Shown in pieces: positions 7,724 through 16,251 of a DNA stretch of 52,295 nt (position 1 is the first letter of the stretch; each line of letters starts with the position of its first letter). Both the position numbers and the translations under genes were made by a program. The DNA is from Burkholderia lata (GTDB taxonomy: Bacteria > Pseudomonadota > Gammaproteobacteria > Burkholderiales > Burkholderiaceae): the NCBI RefSeq assembly GCF_902499335.1, contig NZ_CABVQK010000027.1, forward strand, positions 1 through 52,295. Direction: 5' to 3'. The notes below the pieces were generated by a model. That model saw nothing but the letters and a program-made list of their open reading frames with translations, searched no databases and was not told where the DNA came from.

Positions 7724-8209
7724 CTATGCCGTGCTGGTATCGGGGCCGTTCAGCAGCGCCGCGAGGTCAGCGTCTGGCGACGTCGGTGTGGAGTGCGCCG
7801 TCAGAATTCGTGCGCGGCCGATTACGAGGTTTCGAGAGTCGATCGAGATGCGCTCGATAAGGCGGCCGCGCGTAGCGCGCTCAGGGGTTTGCTGAAACGG
7901 GTGGCCACGATGGATGTAGTCTTCGAGGTCCGGTTCGCCTAACACGACCTGGTGCGTGTCGTTCTCGGTCAGCGCGACGCAGAGCATTGCGAACGGGATT
8001 CCAGCCAGCTCCCGATCGGCGATTCGATTGAGGACAGCGTCACGCGCTTGGTGATCTGCTCTCAAGATGCCCTGCGAGCCCTTGTGATTATCGATCTGAA
8101 CGACGATTTGTTTGGCCTCGGAACGGCGGGCAATGAGCCTGTATCGACAGATCACGAAATCGCCGCTCGCGAAATAAATGAGGTCTGTGTAGCGCGTTAT
8201 GTAGTCCAT
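7724..8209 (-). CDS. hypothetical plasmid protein
   Basis: The 161-residue product is preceded by a strong ribosome-binding site (GGAGGG, five to six bases before the ATG at 8209). It begins with a beta-rich segment (MDYITRYTDLIYFASGDFVI) and is soluble. It lies downstream of and co-directional with the recombinase-like gene (70 bp gap). No family is recognised. An opposite-strand frame is also open, but only this strand has a good translation start. Confidence 0.6.
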   Translation of the reverse strand: MDYITRYTDLIYFASGDFVICRYRLIARRSEAKQIVVQIDNHKGSQGILRADHQARDAVLNRIADRELAGIPFAMLCVALTENDTHQVVLGEPDLEDYIHRGHPFQQTPERATRGRLIERISIDSRNLVIGRARILTAHSTPTSPDADLAALLNGPDTSTA

Positions 8210-8279
8210 AGGAACCCTCCGATAACAAAGAAGCCAGCGAAAGTGCTGGCTTATTCAGGCTATCGACGTGGCCAAGAAG

Positions 8280-9209
8280 TCAAGTTGCGCCGTTGGCTTG
8301 CGGAGCGGGTTGGAGGGTGGCGCGAATTCGGATCACGGTCCGTTGGCTTGTGAGGCCCAGCGCGTCCATGACGTCATCGTTGCTCCGGCCAGCGAGCAGG
8401 AGGCGGCGTGCGAAGGTGTTGCGAAGGGTGCGCGGGCTCATGTCGGGCACGCGGATGTCGACCGCGAGCAGTTCGTCGCGCACGATCCGGCCGAGCATCT
8501 CGTCCGTCATCGGGCCGCCGGCCCGGGGCGACGGAAACAGCAGCGCACTGGCGGCCGCTGCTGTGTGGCTCATCCATCTCTCAAGAACCGGCCGTGCGAA
8601 GTCTTCAAGGTTGATGCGACGCGCCTCGCGCGGGCCTCGCTTGGGGATCAGGATGTGCGGCCGCGCCGGCGAAAGGTCGAGGTCGCCGATCGCCGCCTGT
8701 CGAATTTCCTGGGCGGTGATGCCCGTCGAAAGCAGCAGCGCGACGATTGCGCGATTGCGGACCGCACGCTCGTCGAGGCCGTCGAGCGCGGCAACCGAGT
8801 CCTGCAGCCGGCGATCGTCAGCTTCCGGCAAGTACACCGGGACGGGCTCATCCTCCGGCCACGTCTGCGTCAGCGTATAGGCGGCCGCGGGATTGGTCTT
8901 GCGCACGCCGACGTCGACGAGGTGTCGGCCGAGCCGGTCGAGGAGCTTCTGGTAGCGAAGCCGCGTCGTGGTGCCTGGTTTGCACCGGCGGTCCACGTCG
9001 GCTAAGAACGATTCGAGGTGATCTGGGCCGAAGGTGGCCAGCGACCGCTGCGCGGCCGCGAGGTGGCGCATGAAGCGCTCGAACATGGCTTCGTGTTGGA
9101 CGATCGACCGGGGCGAGAACGCGCGCCGATCGGCGCCGGCGGCTTCGGTGCGCTGCCACTGCTGATAGGCCTCGGTTGGTGCCGACAGCCAGAGAGTCGG
9201 ATCGTCCAT
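8280..9209 (-). CDS. tyrosine-recombinase-fold protein with degenerate active site
   Basis: The 309-residue product has an N-terminal SAM-like core-binding domain (about 30-120) and a C-terminal catalytic-fold domain (about 140-300). Aligned by eye to XerD-type integrases, the first arginine motif reads STGITAQEI where TGLRxSEL is expected. The HxLR box reads RTLR (SPRTLRNTFARRLL), the second histidine is N, and the nucleophile tyrosine position falls in TVIRIR with no tyrosine. Only the lysine and one arginine remain. It is therefore probably a DNA-binding relative that cannot cut by the normal chemistry. The frame is intact, so it seems to be maintained. Confidence 0.7.
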   Translation of the reverse strand: MDDPTLWLSAPTEAYQQWQRTEAAGADRRAFSPRSIVQHEAMFERFMRHLAAAQRSLATFGPDHLESFLADVDRRCKPGTTTRLRYQKLLDRLGRHLVDVGVRKTNPAAAYTLTQTWPEDEPVPVYLPEADDRRLQDSVAALDGLDERAVRNRAIVALLLSTGITAQEIRQAAIGDLDLSPARPHILIPKRGPREARRINLEDFARPVLERWMSHTAAAASALLFPSPRAGGPMTDEMLGRIVRDELLAVDIRVPDMSPRTLRNTFARRLLLAGRSNDDVMDALGLTSQRTVIRIRATLQPAPQANGAT

Positions 9210-9382
9210 TCGATCTTATATACTGAATATTGCCTACTTCAAGCATAACGCGAATCTACGATTCGCGTCCTTTGCCAGCAGACGGGAGGGGTGACCCGGT
9301 CCCGTCACTCGGTTATCGCTCGCGCGCACAACCTGCGCTCCAGCCGGTTTTCCGCCCGCCAAGCAATGTGCCGACCGACCGC

Positions 9383-9775
9383 TCATGCCGCTGCTTTGGC
9401 TCGGTTGGCGAGATCGACCGCCGACAACCGTTCCCGAACGCTGAGATAGACGATCGGAAGTGATGAGTCCGCCAACGTCCAGTCGATCAGGCCGCTCAGA
9501 TCGACACCCGCAAAGGTCGCTGGGCCTATCCGCGGAAGGGCATCGACGACCGCCGCTTCATTCCGGCTCTGGAATGCGAGATCCGAAAAGGTTTGCTCTT
9601 CGATTTCGAGCAGGACGGGCCAGCTCCAGGCGTGCGTCAGTCCTGCCTTCAGATGGCGATCCGCGAGTGACGTGGCGATGCGGCGCAGGTCTTCCGTGGC
9701 GTGCGCGTGCGCGTGCTCGAAGCGCACTGGGTCGGGTTGCGGACCGGGCGGCGTAACGGTTTCTGAGCTTTCCAT
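9383..9775 (-). CDS. hypothetical protein
   Basis: A 130-residue reading frame from the ATG at 9775. The sequence is compact and soluble-looking, with a His-rich stretch near residue 20 (FEHAHAHATEDL) and a C-terminal LSVRERLSAVDLANRAKAA helix. No strong ribosome-binding site is visible. It lies downstream of the H-NS-family gene on the same strand and upstream of the recombinase-like gene. No family is recognised. Confidence 0.45.
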   Translation of the reverse strand: MESSETVTPPGPQPDPVRFEHAHAHATEDLRRIATSLADRHLKAGLTHAWSWPVLLEIEEQTFSDLAFQSRNEAAVVDALPRIGPATFAGVDLSGLIDWTLADSSLPIVYLSVRERLSAVDLANRAKAAA

Positions 9776-9866
9776 AGGGGCGTCGAGGTGATGCGGCGGC
9801 CGGTTGTGTCGAAGCCGGCCGCCGTGTTGCGTTGCACTGTAAATATATCCAGTGTCGAGACCCAGT

Positions 9867-10181
9867 TCAAGAATTGGAGGGCTGGTGCGCGATCTCGAAT
9901 GGTGCGCGGTCCTTGCCATCGATCCAGGCCGGCGGACGGCCACGACCGCTCCATGTTGCGCCGGATTCGGGATCTCGATAGCGTGCTCGCGTGGATTGGT
10001 GTTTGCGCGCTTTGCTGTCGCCGAAAATCTCTCGGGCGGAAAGATCAAATTCCACCACCATGCGCTTCACTTCAGCCAGCACGGTTTGGCGTGCTGCGGC
10101 CTTGGCATTCTCGATTTCGGCCTCGAGGACGGCGCGTTGTGCAAGCAGCGTTTGGTAAGTAAGTGATGACGATTCTGGAAT
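9867..10181 (-). CDS. H-NS histone-family nucleoid protein
   Basis: The C-terminus carries the H-NS DNA-binding motif of the betaproteobacterial type: YRDPESGATWSGRGRPPAWI. The N-terminal part (YQTLLAQRAVLEAEIENAKA) is the usual coiled-coil dimerisation region. Plasmid H-NS proteins silence AT-rich acquired DNA. The start is uncertain: no ATG or GTG precedes the coiled coil in frame, so either an ATT at 10181 is used, or the gene starts at the internal GTG at 10082 and has lost its dimerisation domain, or the 5' end is mutated. The stop lies 91 bp from the next gene. Confidence 0.7.
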   Translation of the reverse strand: MPESSSLTYQTLLAQRAVLEAEIENAKAAARQTVLAEVKRMVVEFDLSAREIFGDSKARKHQSTRARYRDPESGATWSGRGRPPAWIDGKDRAPFEIAHQPSNS

Positions 10182-10276
10182 TGCATCGGCAAGGGCTGAG
10201 TATTTCGGCCATCCCTCGCAGCGGACAGCCCGGCCTGGACAAAGCTGCTAGACTATCTTCGTGAAAAGGAGTTGAT

Positions 10277-10360
10277 ATGAGCGAAACCCTAAAGAAGCAT
10301 AGGCCGAAGGCGTCGACGACGCCGTCCGTCGTGGTGCGTCTCGCGCGCTCCAGCAAGTAG
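10277..10360 (+). CDS. 27-residue basic peptide, possibly the N-terminus of a frameshifted gene
   Basis: An AAGGAG ribosome-binding site lies six bases before the ATG, which is strong. The peptide is basic and ends at a TAG. A second frame continues to 10467 (from an ATG at 10384) with a plausible C-terminus FPELPEWWLEH, right before a terminator. A run of nine C residues lies between them. The two could be halves of one roughly 60-residue protein broken by an indel. Confidence 0.35.
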   Translation: MSETLKKHRPKASTTPSVVVRLARSSK

Positions 10361-10473
10361 AAGGTCGTCGTCCCCCCCCCGAGATGAAGACCCAGTTGCG
10401 CAAGCGTGCTAAAACATCGACGCGAAGCACATTTCCAGAGTTGCCGGAGTGGTGGCTAGAGCACTAATCGGAA

Positions 10474-10500
10474 AACGGACCGTCAGGTCCGTTTTTCTTT
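10474..10500 (+). terminator. Rho-independent terminator
   Basis: ACGGACC pairs with GGTCCGT across a GTCA loop and is followed by TTTTCTTTTC. It lies seven bases after the second small reading frame at 10384-10467. Confidence 0.75.
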
Positions 10501-10690
10501 TCTCGAGCTGGACGTCGTCGGGGCACCGGCATCCGAGAGGAGAACGACCGGGCGGGCCCCTCTACACGCCCGACCGTGACGACCTCAATCGCGGGCCTAG
10601 TGAAACGAACTTGATCCGCTTTAGGAATCCTGGGCCGATCCAGATGCGATAGGGGTTGGCGGTCCGTCCCCCAAGCAATAACGAATTCAA
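10501..10690. other. non-coding stretch, nothing recognised
   Basis: No reading frame with a ribosome-binding site, no repeat and no recognisable element is seen here. Confidence 0.3.
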
Positions 10691-10999
10691 TCAGTCACTT
10701 CCCAACCGGTCCTTTCGTTCTTTGGGTAATCGTGCCTTCGATGTTTGTATAGACCCGATTAATTTAGCCCCATCTTTTGTCCAACGATTAACTATCCTGT
10801 CGTGAGTTGTGACCCAGGCGTCCTTCCCTCCATACATTAAAAAGTTATCAAACTTCTTGCTGTACGTGGAATCGAAGCAGGGTCGACCATCGCCGGCGAC
10901 TACCAGACTCTGAAGATGAAAGCCCCGGCAGTGGCGTTCACCTTGGCTGATTAACCCGTGCGAGTTTCGCTGAGTCAATACATCGCCGCAACCGAACAC
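10691..10999 (-). CDS. hypothetical protein (weak)
   Basis: A 102-residue frame from a GTG. The segment is richer in AT than its surroundings, which suggests a different origin. The product has no recognised motif. It is the only long frame in this stretch, lying between the plasmid accessory block and the hrpG-like gene. It may be a gene remnant. Confidence 0.3.
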   Translation of the reverse strand: MFGCGDVLTQRNSHGLISQGERHCRGFHLQSLVVAGDGRPCFDSTYSKKFDNFLMYGGKDAWVTTHDRIVNRWTKDGAKLIGSIQTSKARLPKERKDRLGSD

Positions 11000-11155
11000 G
11001 AGTGGTGTCGAATTCGTACATTTTCTATTTCTCGCGCCGGTGTGTCCTATTGATCTTGAATATCCTTGGCATTAGTCTCGGCGTGCTGGCTCCGACGTTT
11101 GCAGTTGCGCAACCGCATCGGGGTGTCGATCCATTTCATTTTCACTTCCGCCACC

Positions 11156-11896
11156 ATGAACATCGCTGTATTGACAAGCAGTTCATATTTGTTTGATACG
11201 ATTTGCGAGTGTTTCGACGGAGACGGAATTTTTTGTTCGAAATTCGACGATCAGCTAAGAATGGCAACGGCCATAAGGCGTGTTGAGTTTTCCGTCGTTT
11301 TTGTCGATGCAAGAGGAGACGGAGATTCGAACCAGTTATTGCTCCCCTACTTGATGTCTCGATTGGGGGCGAAGGTTCCGGTGATCGTATTGAACGTGCA
11401 GCGAGATAAGTCAAGCATTGTGAACGCGTTCGAGGCCGGCGCCAATGATGTCGTGCTTGCACCCGCAACCGCCGGCGAACTTTATGCGAGAGCCGTGATT
11501 GCACTGCGGGGTATACGTTCCGCGTCAGAGAGGATGATCAAAAGAAGTTCGATCGAGTTGGGACAATACCGGGTCGATAGAAAATCGAGATCGGTCATGG
11601 TAGGGAATCGGAGTGTCACGTTGACCGAGAAGGAGCTGGAAATCGTCTGGTTCCTGTTCCTGCACAAGAACGAGGATATCAGTCGGAAGCAGATTTCCAT
11701 GATGGTATGGGGGAAATCGGAAGACATCGCGGGGCGCTCGCTCGAGCAATATATTTACAGGCTGCGCAGCAAGCTCGATTTGAATGGTGCTTTTGGTGTC
11801 CGCCTGCAGACGTTGTATGCGCGCGGATACCGGATTGTAGAGTCGACAGCGACGCACGACACGCCGACAACGACGGCGCGCTGTCGAGCAGAGTAG
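11156..11896 (+). CDS. hrpG: HrpG-like OmpR-family response regulator
   Basis: The 246-residue product starts directly with a receiver-like domain (MNIAVLTSSSYLF) and keeps an acceptor-type aspartate (VVFVDARG, near residue 58) and the AGANDVV segment. The C-terminal winged helix (about 145-235) includes LTEKELEIVWFLFLHK and the RLRSKLDL recognition region. HrpG proteins of Ralstonia and Xanthomonas are OmpR-type regulators at the top of the hrp cascade. Here it lies at the edge of the T3SS region, which fits. The receiver lacks the usual N-terminal acidic pair, as several HrpG-type proteins do. The start at 11156 removes a spurious upstream extension. Confidence 0.7.
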   Translation: MNIAVLTSSSYLFDTICECFDGDGIFCSKFDDQLRMATAIRRVEFSVVFVDARGDGDSNQLLLPYLMSRLGAKVPVIVLNVQRDKSSIVNAFEAGANDVVLAPATAGELYARAVIALRGIRSASERMIKRSSIELGQYRVDRKSRSVMVGNRSVTLTEKELEIVWFLFLHKNEDISRKQISMMVWGKSEDIAGRSLEQYIYRLRSKLDLNGAFGVRLQTLYARGYRIVESTATHDTPTTTARCRAE

Positions 11897-11998
11897 CGTG
11901 AACAACTCGCCGGACTAGTTGGCGAAGCCAGGCTGTCGCGGTCTCACATTGCCGCAGCCTGCAGGTTGCGGCGGTTCGGGTTGACGTAATCTAGGTCG

Positions 11999-14035
11999 CT
12001 ATACCGGAATCCTATAGGCCTTCGCTAACTCAATCGTGGTCGAAGTCAATGGTGTCGACCACAGGCTCAGGCGGGCCTTATAGTTCCGGGCCAGCGTTTC
12101 CAGTGCGGCGTTGTATTCGACACGCGTCGAGGCCGAAGCCAGCCGGTTCTCGACCAGATTCAGGACCGAATGATTGCGAGCGGATTGCCCCAGCTTGAAG
12201 CGTGCCGGGTAAATGATGTCGCGAATCGCGTTATGGGCGGCGTTGGCAACATCTTGCTCCTCGCTCAGGTCGTTCAACGTCTGGAGCACTGGAGAATCCG
12301 CGCTGGCATGGCGCTGTATGTCGACGATGAGAGCGAGCGCTTTCGGGCGCGCCGGATCGACGAATTGACGTGCGACATAATCCAGCCTGCTTGTGTTGTG
12401 GTGGCAAAGCTGATCAAGCGGGCTGACCAAATTAGCGATGCTGTCGGGTGTGACGTTATCCAACGCCTGTAGAATCATCGACAGTCGGTCGATGGCATTG
12501 CGGACTTCTGTTCGAAATACGTGCGATGCGGCCGTCAAATCGGGGTGTGCGGCTCGCAACGCGTTGAACTCCGTTTCGTCCAGTGCCAGCAGGGCCGCCT
12601 CCGTCGACGGGAACTCGATCGAAATCTCCTTCGCTCGCCGGGCCGCAAGATGATTTTCTACTTCGTGCTTCAGGTCGCGCTGCAATGCGAGCTTGTCATC
12701 GAGCGACATGCCGAAGTTCAGGGTGCCGCTCATGGTTCCGGAGAAATCGCCCCGTTCGTTTTTCAGTGGCACCTTGACAACTTCGTCTCTCAACTTACGG
12801 AGCGTGTTCGTTTGCAGCGCATGCTGGGCACCAACCGGTGCACCGACAAGTGAGTCCTTGAGTGCACCCAATACGCCCTGGCCCGGTGACGAACCTTTCT
12901 CCGTAGCATGCGTGAACATCAGAATGAGACTTTCCGGATTGGGTAACGTCCGACTGACCGATTTCGGCTCGAATATATCGGGAGCGGGAACGTTGAGCAT
13001 GACGCCGCCGTCCTGATAGTGTGCGGTCCCGAAGGAAGTGGTCTTCTTCGGCTGGGCAAAAACGAATGGGAATGCACTGGAGATGCAGGCGGCGCGCGCA
13101 ATGCTCAGGTTAGGCGTCGTGTCGGCACCGAACACCATCAACTGCGGCCGCTGTGCTTCCATTAGGGTTCCCGTACACCGCAGGTCTTTGATTGCCGGAA
13201 TGCATTGGTTCAAACGACGAAGATCGTCAAAGGTCACGTCGCCACCTGCTTCCAGTTTGCTTCGTATCTCGTCGATATGGGAGCGATGATCTGCCGTCAC
13301 CGTCTGAGCGGCAATGTGCCGCAAAAATACTGGCCCGCGTCTCGTCTTTTAGGCTCTTCTCAAGCTCCGGCGCTTCGGTTTGCATATTGAAAAGAAGAAC
13401 CAGGTTGAAGCCGATGTTCCTGGCGAACGGCGCACGCCGGCCAATCGTCACGAAAATGTCCGTCAACATGTCTTCGTTGACGTGGCGGATCGCCTGGAGC
13501 AGCGGCGGCCCGACGCGTTGACGGATCAAGTCGAGGAAATTCATCCGGTTGGACAAGTCCCTGAACTGACTGCCCGTGACACCTGCCGAGAGCAGGGCGG
13601 CTGTGATTGCGCCGGCGGAGGAGCCCGATATGCTCTTGATGCCGGCATGATGCCGCCGTCTTCCAGCGCGAGAATCGCGCCCGGATATGCGGCGCCTTTT
13701 GCGCCGCCGCCACTCAAAACCAGTTGCTCGATCGGCGGATACTTCATCGTGATCGGCGTTTGTCCGTTAGGACGTTGCTCAAGCGTGAGCTCTCGTGGGC
13801 CGACTGCGTGAGCCAACAGGCGAGGCGGGCGGCTCCGAGTCGATGCAGGCGCGTGATCGGTGTCGACTATCGATCGGGTATTCATGTGCGCGGATTCCAA
13901 TCCATCCAGCAATGGATGGGCCGTTGCCTTGACGGAAGGGGCCTTACTCGCTTTGTTGGACATTTCGCTCGGTGACGATCGGCAACTGCTTGCTTCGGCT
14001 ACGTGCGAATTCGATGAACATCTGATAGTTGGCAT
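11999..14035 (-). pseudogene. ExoU/patatin-like T3SS effector gene broken by two frameshifts
   Basis: Three consecutive frames on the minus strand together encode about 675 residues of a patatin-like phospholipase. Frame 1 (from 14035) carries the oxyanion motif GGGAKGAAY. Frame 2 (from about 13648) carries the nucleophile elbow ISGSSAGA. Frame 3 (from about 13325) carries the catalytic DGG (HYQDGGVML) and a long helical C-terminus as in ExoU. The first shift lies near ATGCCGGCATC (a base missing around 13648); the second lies at a run of five A on the top strand (about 13325-13329). The N-terminus is serine-rich, as T3SS signals are. The ATG at 14035 has an AGGA before it. All catalytic motifs survive, so the loss is recent or the shifts are sequencing errors. 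Confidence 0.75.
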
Positions 14036-14088
14036 GACTAGTCCTGCGTGATGATTTCTCGATCCCGAAGGGTTTAGAAATGAGATGT

Positions 14089-14706
14089 TCAGAATCGGAA
14101 CAAATCGCCGAGCAAATTGCCTGGGGCATTCGATGTCATGGGTGGCGGCGCGGCGCGTGTCATTGCGTATAGATAGCTGTCACCCGCCAAAACACCGATA
14201 TTCGGCCGAGCTTCGTGATTTCTCACCACGCCTTCCAGCTGGAATCCCATCCGCTCCATCATGGTGTGACTCCGACCATCGACAGAGCAATGGGCAAACA
14301 CGCGATAGATACCCGGCTGATTGATTAACCACGCCGTGAGTTTCCGGATCGCGAGAATGCCGGATCGCCGCCGCCGGGTGGCTCCGCGTCGGCAGATGAC
14401 ATAGCCCAGCTCAATTCGCGGTGCCTCGATACGTAACTCGATGAGCGCCGTGATGCGATGGGTTTGTTTGCATTTCAGCGCCCAATGTACGAATGTCCCG
14501 GCTTCCCAGCCGGCTTTGGAAAAATTAATGAAGCACCGCGTCTCCTCGATACGCGTATGAATACGCCACGCAAGATCGCGCATGGTCTCGAAATCGCTGA
14601 AGATGCAATCGAATAGCTCTTCCGCATCTCCGAATTCAAGAGGGCGTAGCAAGAGTGTATCTGTTTCGATCAGTCTAGGTGGCCTGAATGGGGGGATTAA
14701 AGTCAT
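14089..14706 (-). CDS. GNAT-family acetyltransferase (RimJ/RimL-like)
   Basis: The 205-residue product opens with IETDTLLLRPLEFGDAEEL, the standard first strand and helix of RimJ/RimL acetyltransferases. It includes IELGYVICRRG (beta4) and ends with VFAHCSVDGRSHTMMERMGF, the C-terminal N-S-MEK-GF motif of the family in altered form. The acetyl-CoA loop (usually Q/RxxGxG/A) reads CRRGATRRRRSG, which is unusual. It is located between the effector-like pseudogene and the T3SS chaperone, on the same strand. It may be a cargo gene of the T3SS locus or a simple housekeeping-type acetyltransferase; nothing shows secretion. Confidence 0.7.
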   Translation of the reverse strand: MTLIPPFRPPRLIETDTLLLRPLEFGDAEELFDCIFSDFETMRDLAWRIHTRIEETRCFINFSKAGWEAGTFVHWALKCKQTHRITALIELRIEAPRIELGYVICRRGATRRRRSGILAIRKLTAWLINQPGIYRVFAHCSVDGRSHTMMERMGFQLEGVVRNHEARPNIGVLAGDSYLYAMTRAAPPPMTSNAPGNLLGDLFRF

Positions 14707-14821
14707 AACGTTTGATTACTTGTACCATGTCGAATAGGTGAAAGATAAATCACTCGTGCGAGTTCTCGGTTCAACGATCACGACAAGCCAAGGGTATGCC
14801 GGCATTGCTGCAAGCCACACG

Positions 14822-15277
14822 TTACACCCTCAACCACAGATGATCTCCAGTCATGATGCCTTTGAACATTTCATCAGTAGATTCGATGATATTCTGCCGC
14901 CAATACCGCCCGTGTTCGGCATAGTGGGACAGCAGGTCCGCGAGAATCGTGCCATTGAGGTCGGTTGTCATGGGTACACGCACGATCAGGACGATGCCTC
15001 CAGTATCAATATCGATGCCAAGCTGGGCCTGATCTTGTGCGTAGATGATCAGGTTTGCTTCAAGCATTAATCGGAAGATAGTTAATGTGCGGCCGGCTGT
15101 AACGGTTCCGAAGTGAAAATTCAGATAAATTGCATTCGCATCAGAATCTAAGTGATCGAATAGCACGTCAAATCCCTCGACCTCGATTGCCTTCGTTTTT
15201 AAGACGTGATCTGAATCGCCTAATCCGACGGTTGAGCATAGATCGCGAATGAGGTCGTCAAAGAGATCGCGGGTCAA
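14822..15277 (-). CDS. hpaB: T3SS chaperone, CesT/HpaB type
   Basis: The 151-residue acidic protein has the alternating beta-strand pattern of the CesT/Tir chaperone fold, with LNFHFGTV and IVLIVRVPM strands flanked by N- and C-terminal helices. HpaB is the general export chaperone of Xanthomonas-type T3SS and lies at the same end of the operon, after hrpD6 and the pilin gene. Gene order here (sctS, hpaA, sctD, hrpD6-like, pilin-like, this gene) is colinear with that system. An effector-specific chaperone is the alternative, because the ExoU-like gene lies just downstream. Confidence 0.65.
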   Translation of the reverse strand: MTRDLFDDLIRDLCSTVGLGDSDHVLKTKAIEVEGFDVLFDHLDSDANAIYLNFHFGTVTAGRTLTIFRLMLEANLIIYAQDQAQLGIDIDTGGIVLIVRVPMTTDLNGTILADLLSHYAEHGRYWRQNIIESTDEMFKGIMTGDHLWLRV

Positions 15278-15302
15278 GATTTTATGAGAAAGTCGATTAA
15301 GG

Positions 15303-15337
15303 CTATGACCGCAGGCGTTTGTGCGCCGCGGCCATAG
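15303..15337 (-). promoter_or_regulatory. intercistronic hairpin between pilin-like and hpaB genes
   Basis: CTATGACCGC and GCGGCCATAG pair over ten positions with one mismatch around a 15-base loop. There is no T-run on the minus strand, so it is not a strong terminator. It may stabilise the upstream small-gene mRNA or lower readthrough into the chaperone gene. Confidence 0.4.
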
Positions 15338-15356
15338 GTTTTAATGTGAAATTATT

Positions 15357-15584
15357 TTACCCGATTGCTTCCTTGATTGAGGGCGATGGTTTGAATGCCT
15401 GCATTGTCTTATTAAAATTGCTTTCCATGCTTTCCCCCATTACCTTGAGCTGCTCCGTGGTTGCCCTGTTTTGACTTTCCTGCATTTTTTGCAATTTGTC
15501 CATCTGTGCCATTTGCATGACCTGGCCGAGAACCTGACCTGCCAATTGGCCGCCGATGCCAATCACTGCTGCTGCGACTCCCAT
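15357..15584 (-). CDS. small T3SS-locus protein, pilin/needle candidate 2
   Basis: The 75-residue product has a very strong ribosome-binding site (AAGGAGG, six bases before the ATG). It lacks cysteine, has a glycine-rich apolar N-terminus (AAAVIGIGGQLAGQVLGQV) followed by a Q/M/K-rich helical stretch, and ends in a short polar tail. Strong translation, small size and helical composition fit an exported filament subunit such as HrpY/HrpE, or its small partner. It resembles the next gene upstream in composition, not in sequence. No direct family match can be claimed. Confidence 0.6.
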   Translation of the reverse strand: MGVAAAVIGIGGQLAGQVLGQVMQMAQMDKLQKMQESQNRATTEQLKVMGESMESNFNKTMQAFKPSPSIKEAIG

Positions 15585-15668
15585 GAGAACCTCCTTCTGA
15601 AAATTGAGAATGTCGATCCGATATAAATTTCCGGATTGACTCTGGATAATGGTTGATTTTGTGGTTTA

Positions 15669-15848
15669 TTACCTGCTTGCAGCAGTCTTGATGTTTTCCG
15701 AAGCAGTTTTCCAGAAAGCAGTAAAGGCTCCTGTCTTCGATTGTTCCGAGTTCATTTGTGCAGATGCCATTTGCATCATCATCGATTCCTGATGCATCTG
15801 CTGCATTTGCGCGATTTGTGCTGCGTTGCCGGCGCTACCAATTGACAT
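15669..15848 (-). CDS. small T3SS-locus protein, pilin/needle candidate 1
   Basis: The 59-residue product has GGAGG five bases before the ATG at 15848. It is rich in M, Q, A and S (AAQIAQMQQMHQESMMMQMA), has no cysteine or proline and should be one long helix, as in Hrp pilins and needle subunits. It occupies the hrpE position of the Xanthomonas-type order, after hrpD6. At 59 residues it is shorter than typical Hrp pilins (80-95). An upstream in-frame start at 15893 would add 15 residues but has no ribosome-binding site. The identification is inferred from position and composition. Confidence 0.6.
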   Translation of the reverse strand: MSIGSAGNAAQIAQMQQMHQESMMMQMASAQMNSEQSKTGAFTAFWKTASENIKTAASR

Positions 15849-15982
15849 AAAACCTCCAGTGAAAGAAACTACTACCACTTCCCATTCGGTCAACTTTCCT
15901 GATGACCGAGGTCAGTTCGTTGCCCGGCATGCTGGGGTGATGCATGGCAGGCTGCCTGTATCGGATGATCCAGGCGTGTGAG

Positions 15983-16231
15983 TTACGTACGCTCTATGGC
16001 CACCGTTTCCAGCAAGTGCTGGACGATTCGGTTTGCTGCCATGAATCCGTGATGAAGGTTGGCGAGATTCTGGCGATCCAGATCCGTCTGAGCGTTCGCA
16101 GCCAGACATTCGTGCGCAGTTGAATCGAGCGCTTTGCACAGGAGATCATCGCGAACCGAACCCGATGAGTGGTCGAGATAGCTTGGCAAGTCATTGAATT
16201 GGGCCGAGATGGCTTCGAGTTTCTCGTACAT
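15983..16231 (-). CDS. HrpD6-position small T3SS protein
   Basis: The 82-residue product starts at an ATG with AGGAG seven bases upstream, 20 bp after sctD in the same operon. It is helical, acidic in the middle, with three internal cysteines or near-cysteines (DDLLCKAL, HECLAAN). Its position directly after sctD and its size match hrpD6 of Xanthomonas, a small cytoplasmic T3SS protein. Its sequence gives no motif, so the name rests on synteny alone. Confidence 0.6.
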   Translation of the reverse strand: MYEKLEAISAQFNDLPSYLDHSSGSVRDDLLCKALDSTAHECLAANAQTDLDRQNLANLHHGFMAANRIVQHLLETVAIERT

Positions 16232-16251
16232 ATGTGCTCCTGATATCGTGG

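Noticed and set aside
11002..11196. Small forward frame with a hydrophobic N-terminus overlapping the hrpG-like start
   Set aside because: It has no ribosome-binding site and overlaps the beginning of a well-supported gene in another frame.
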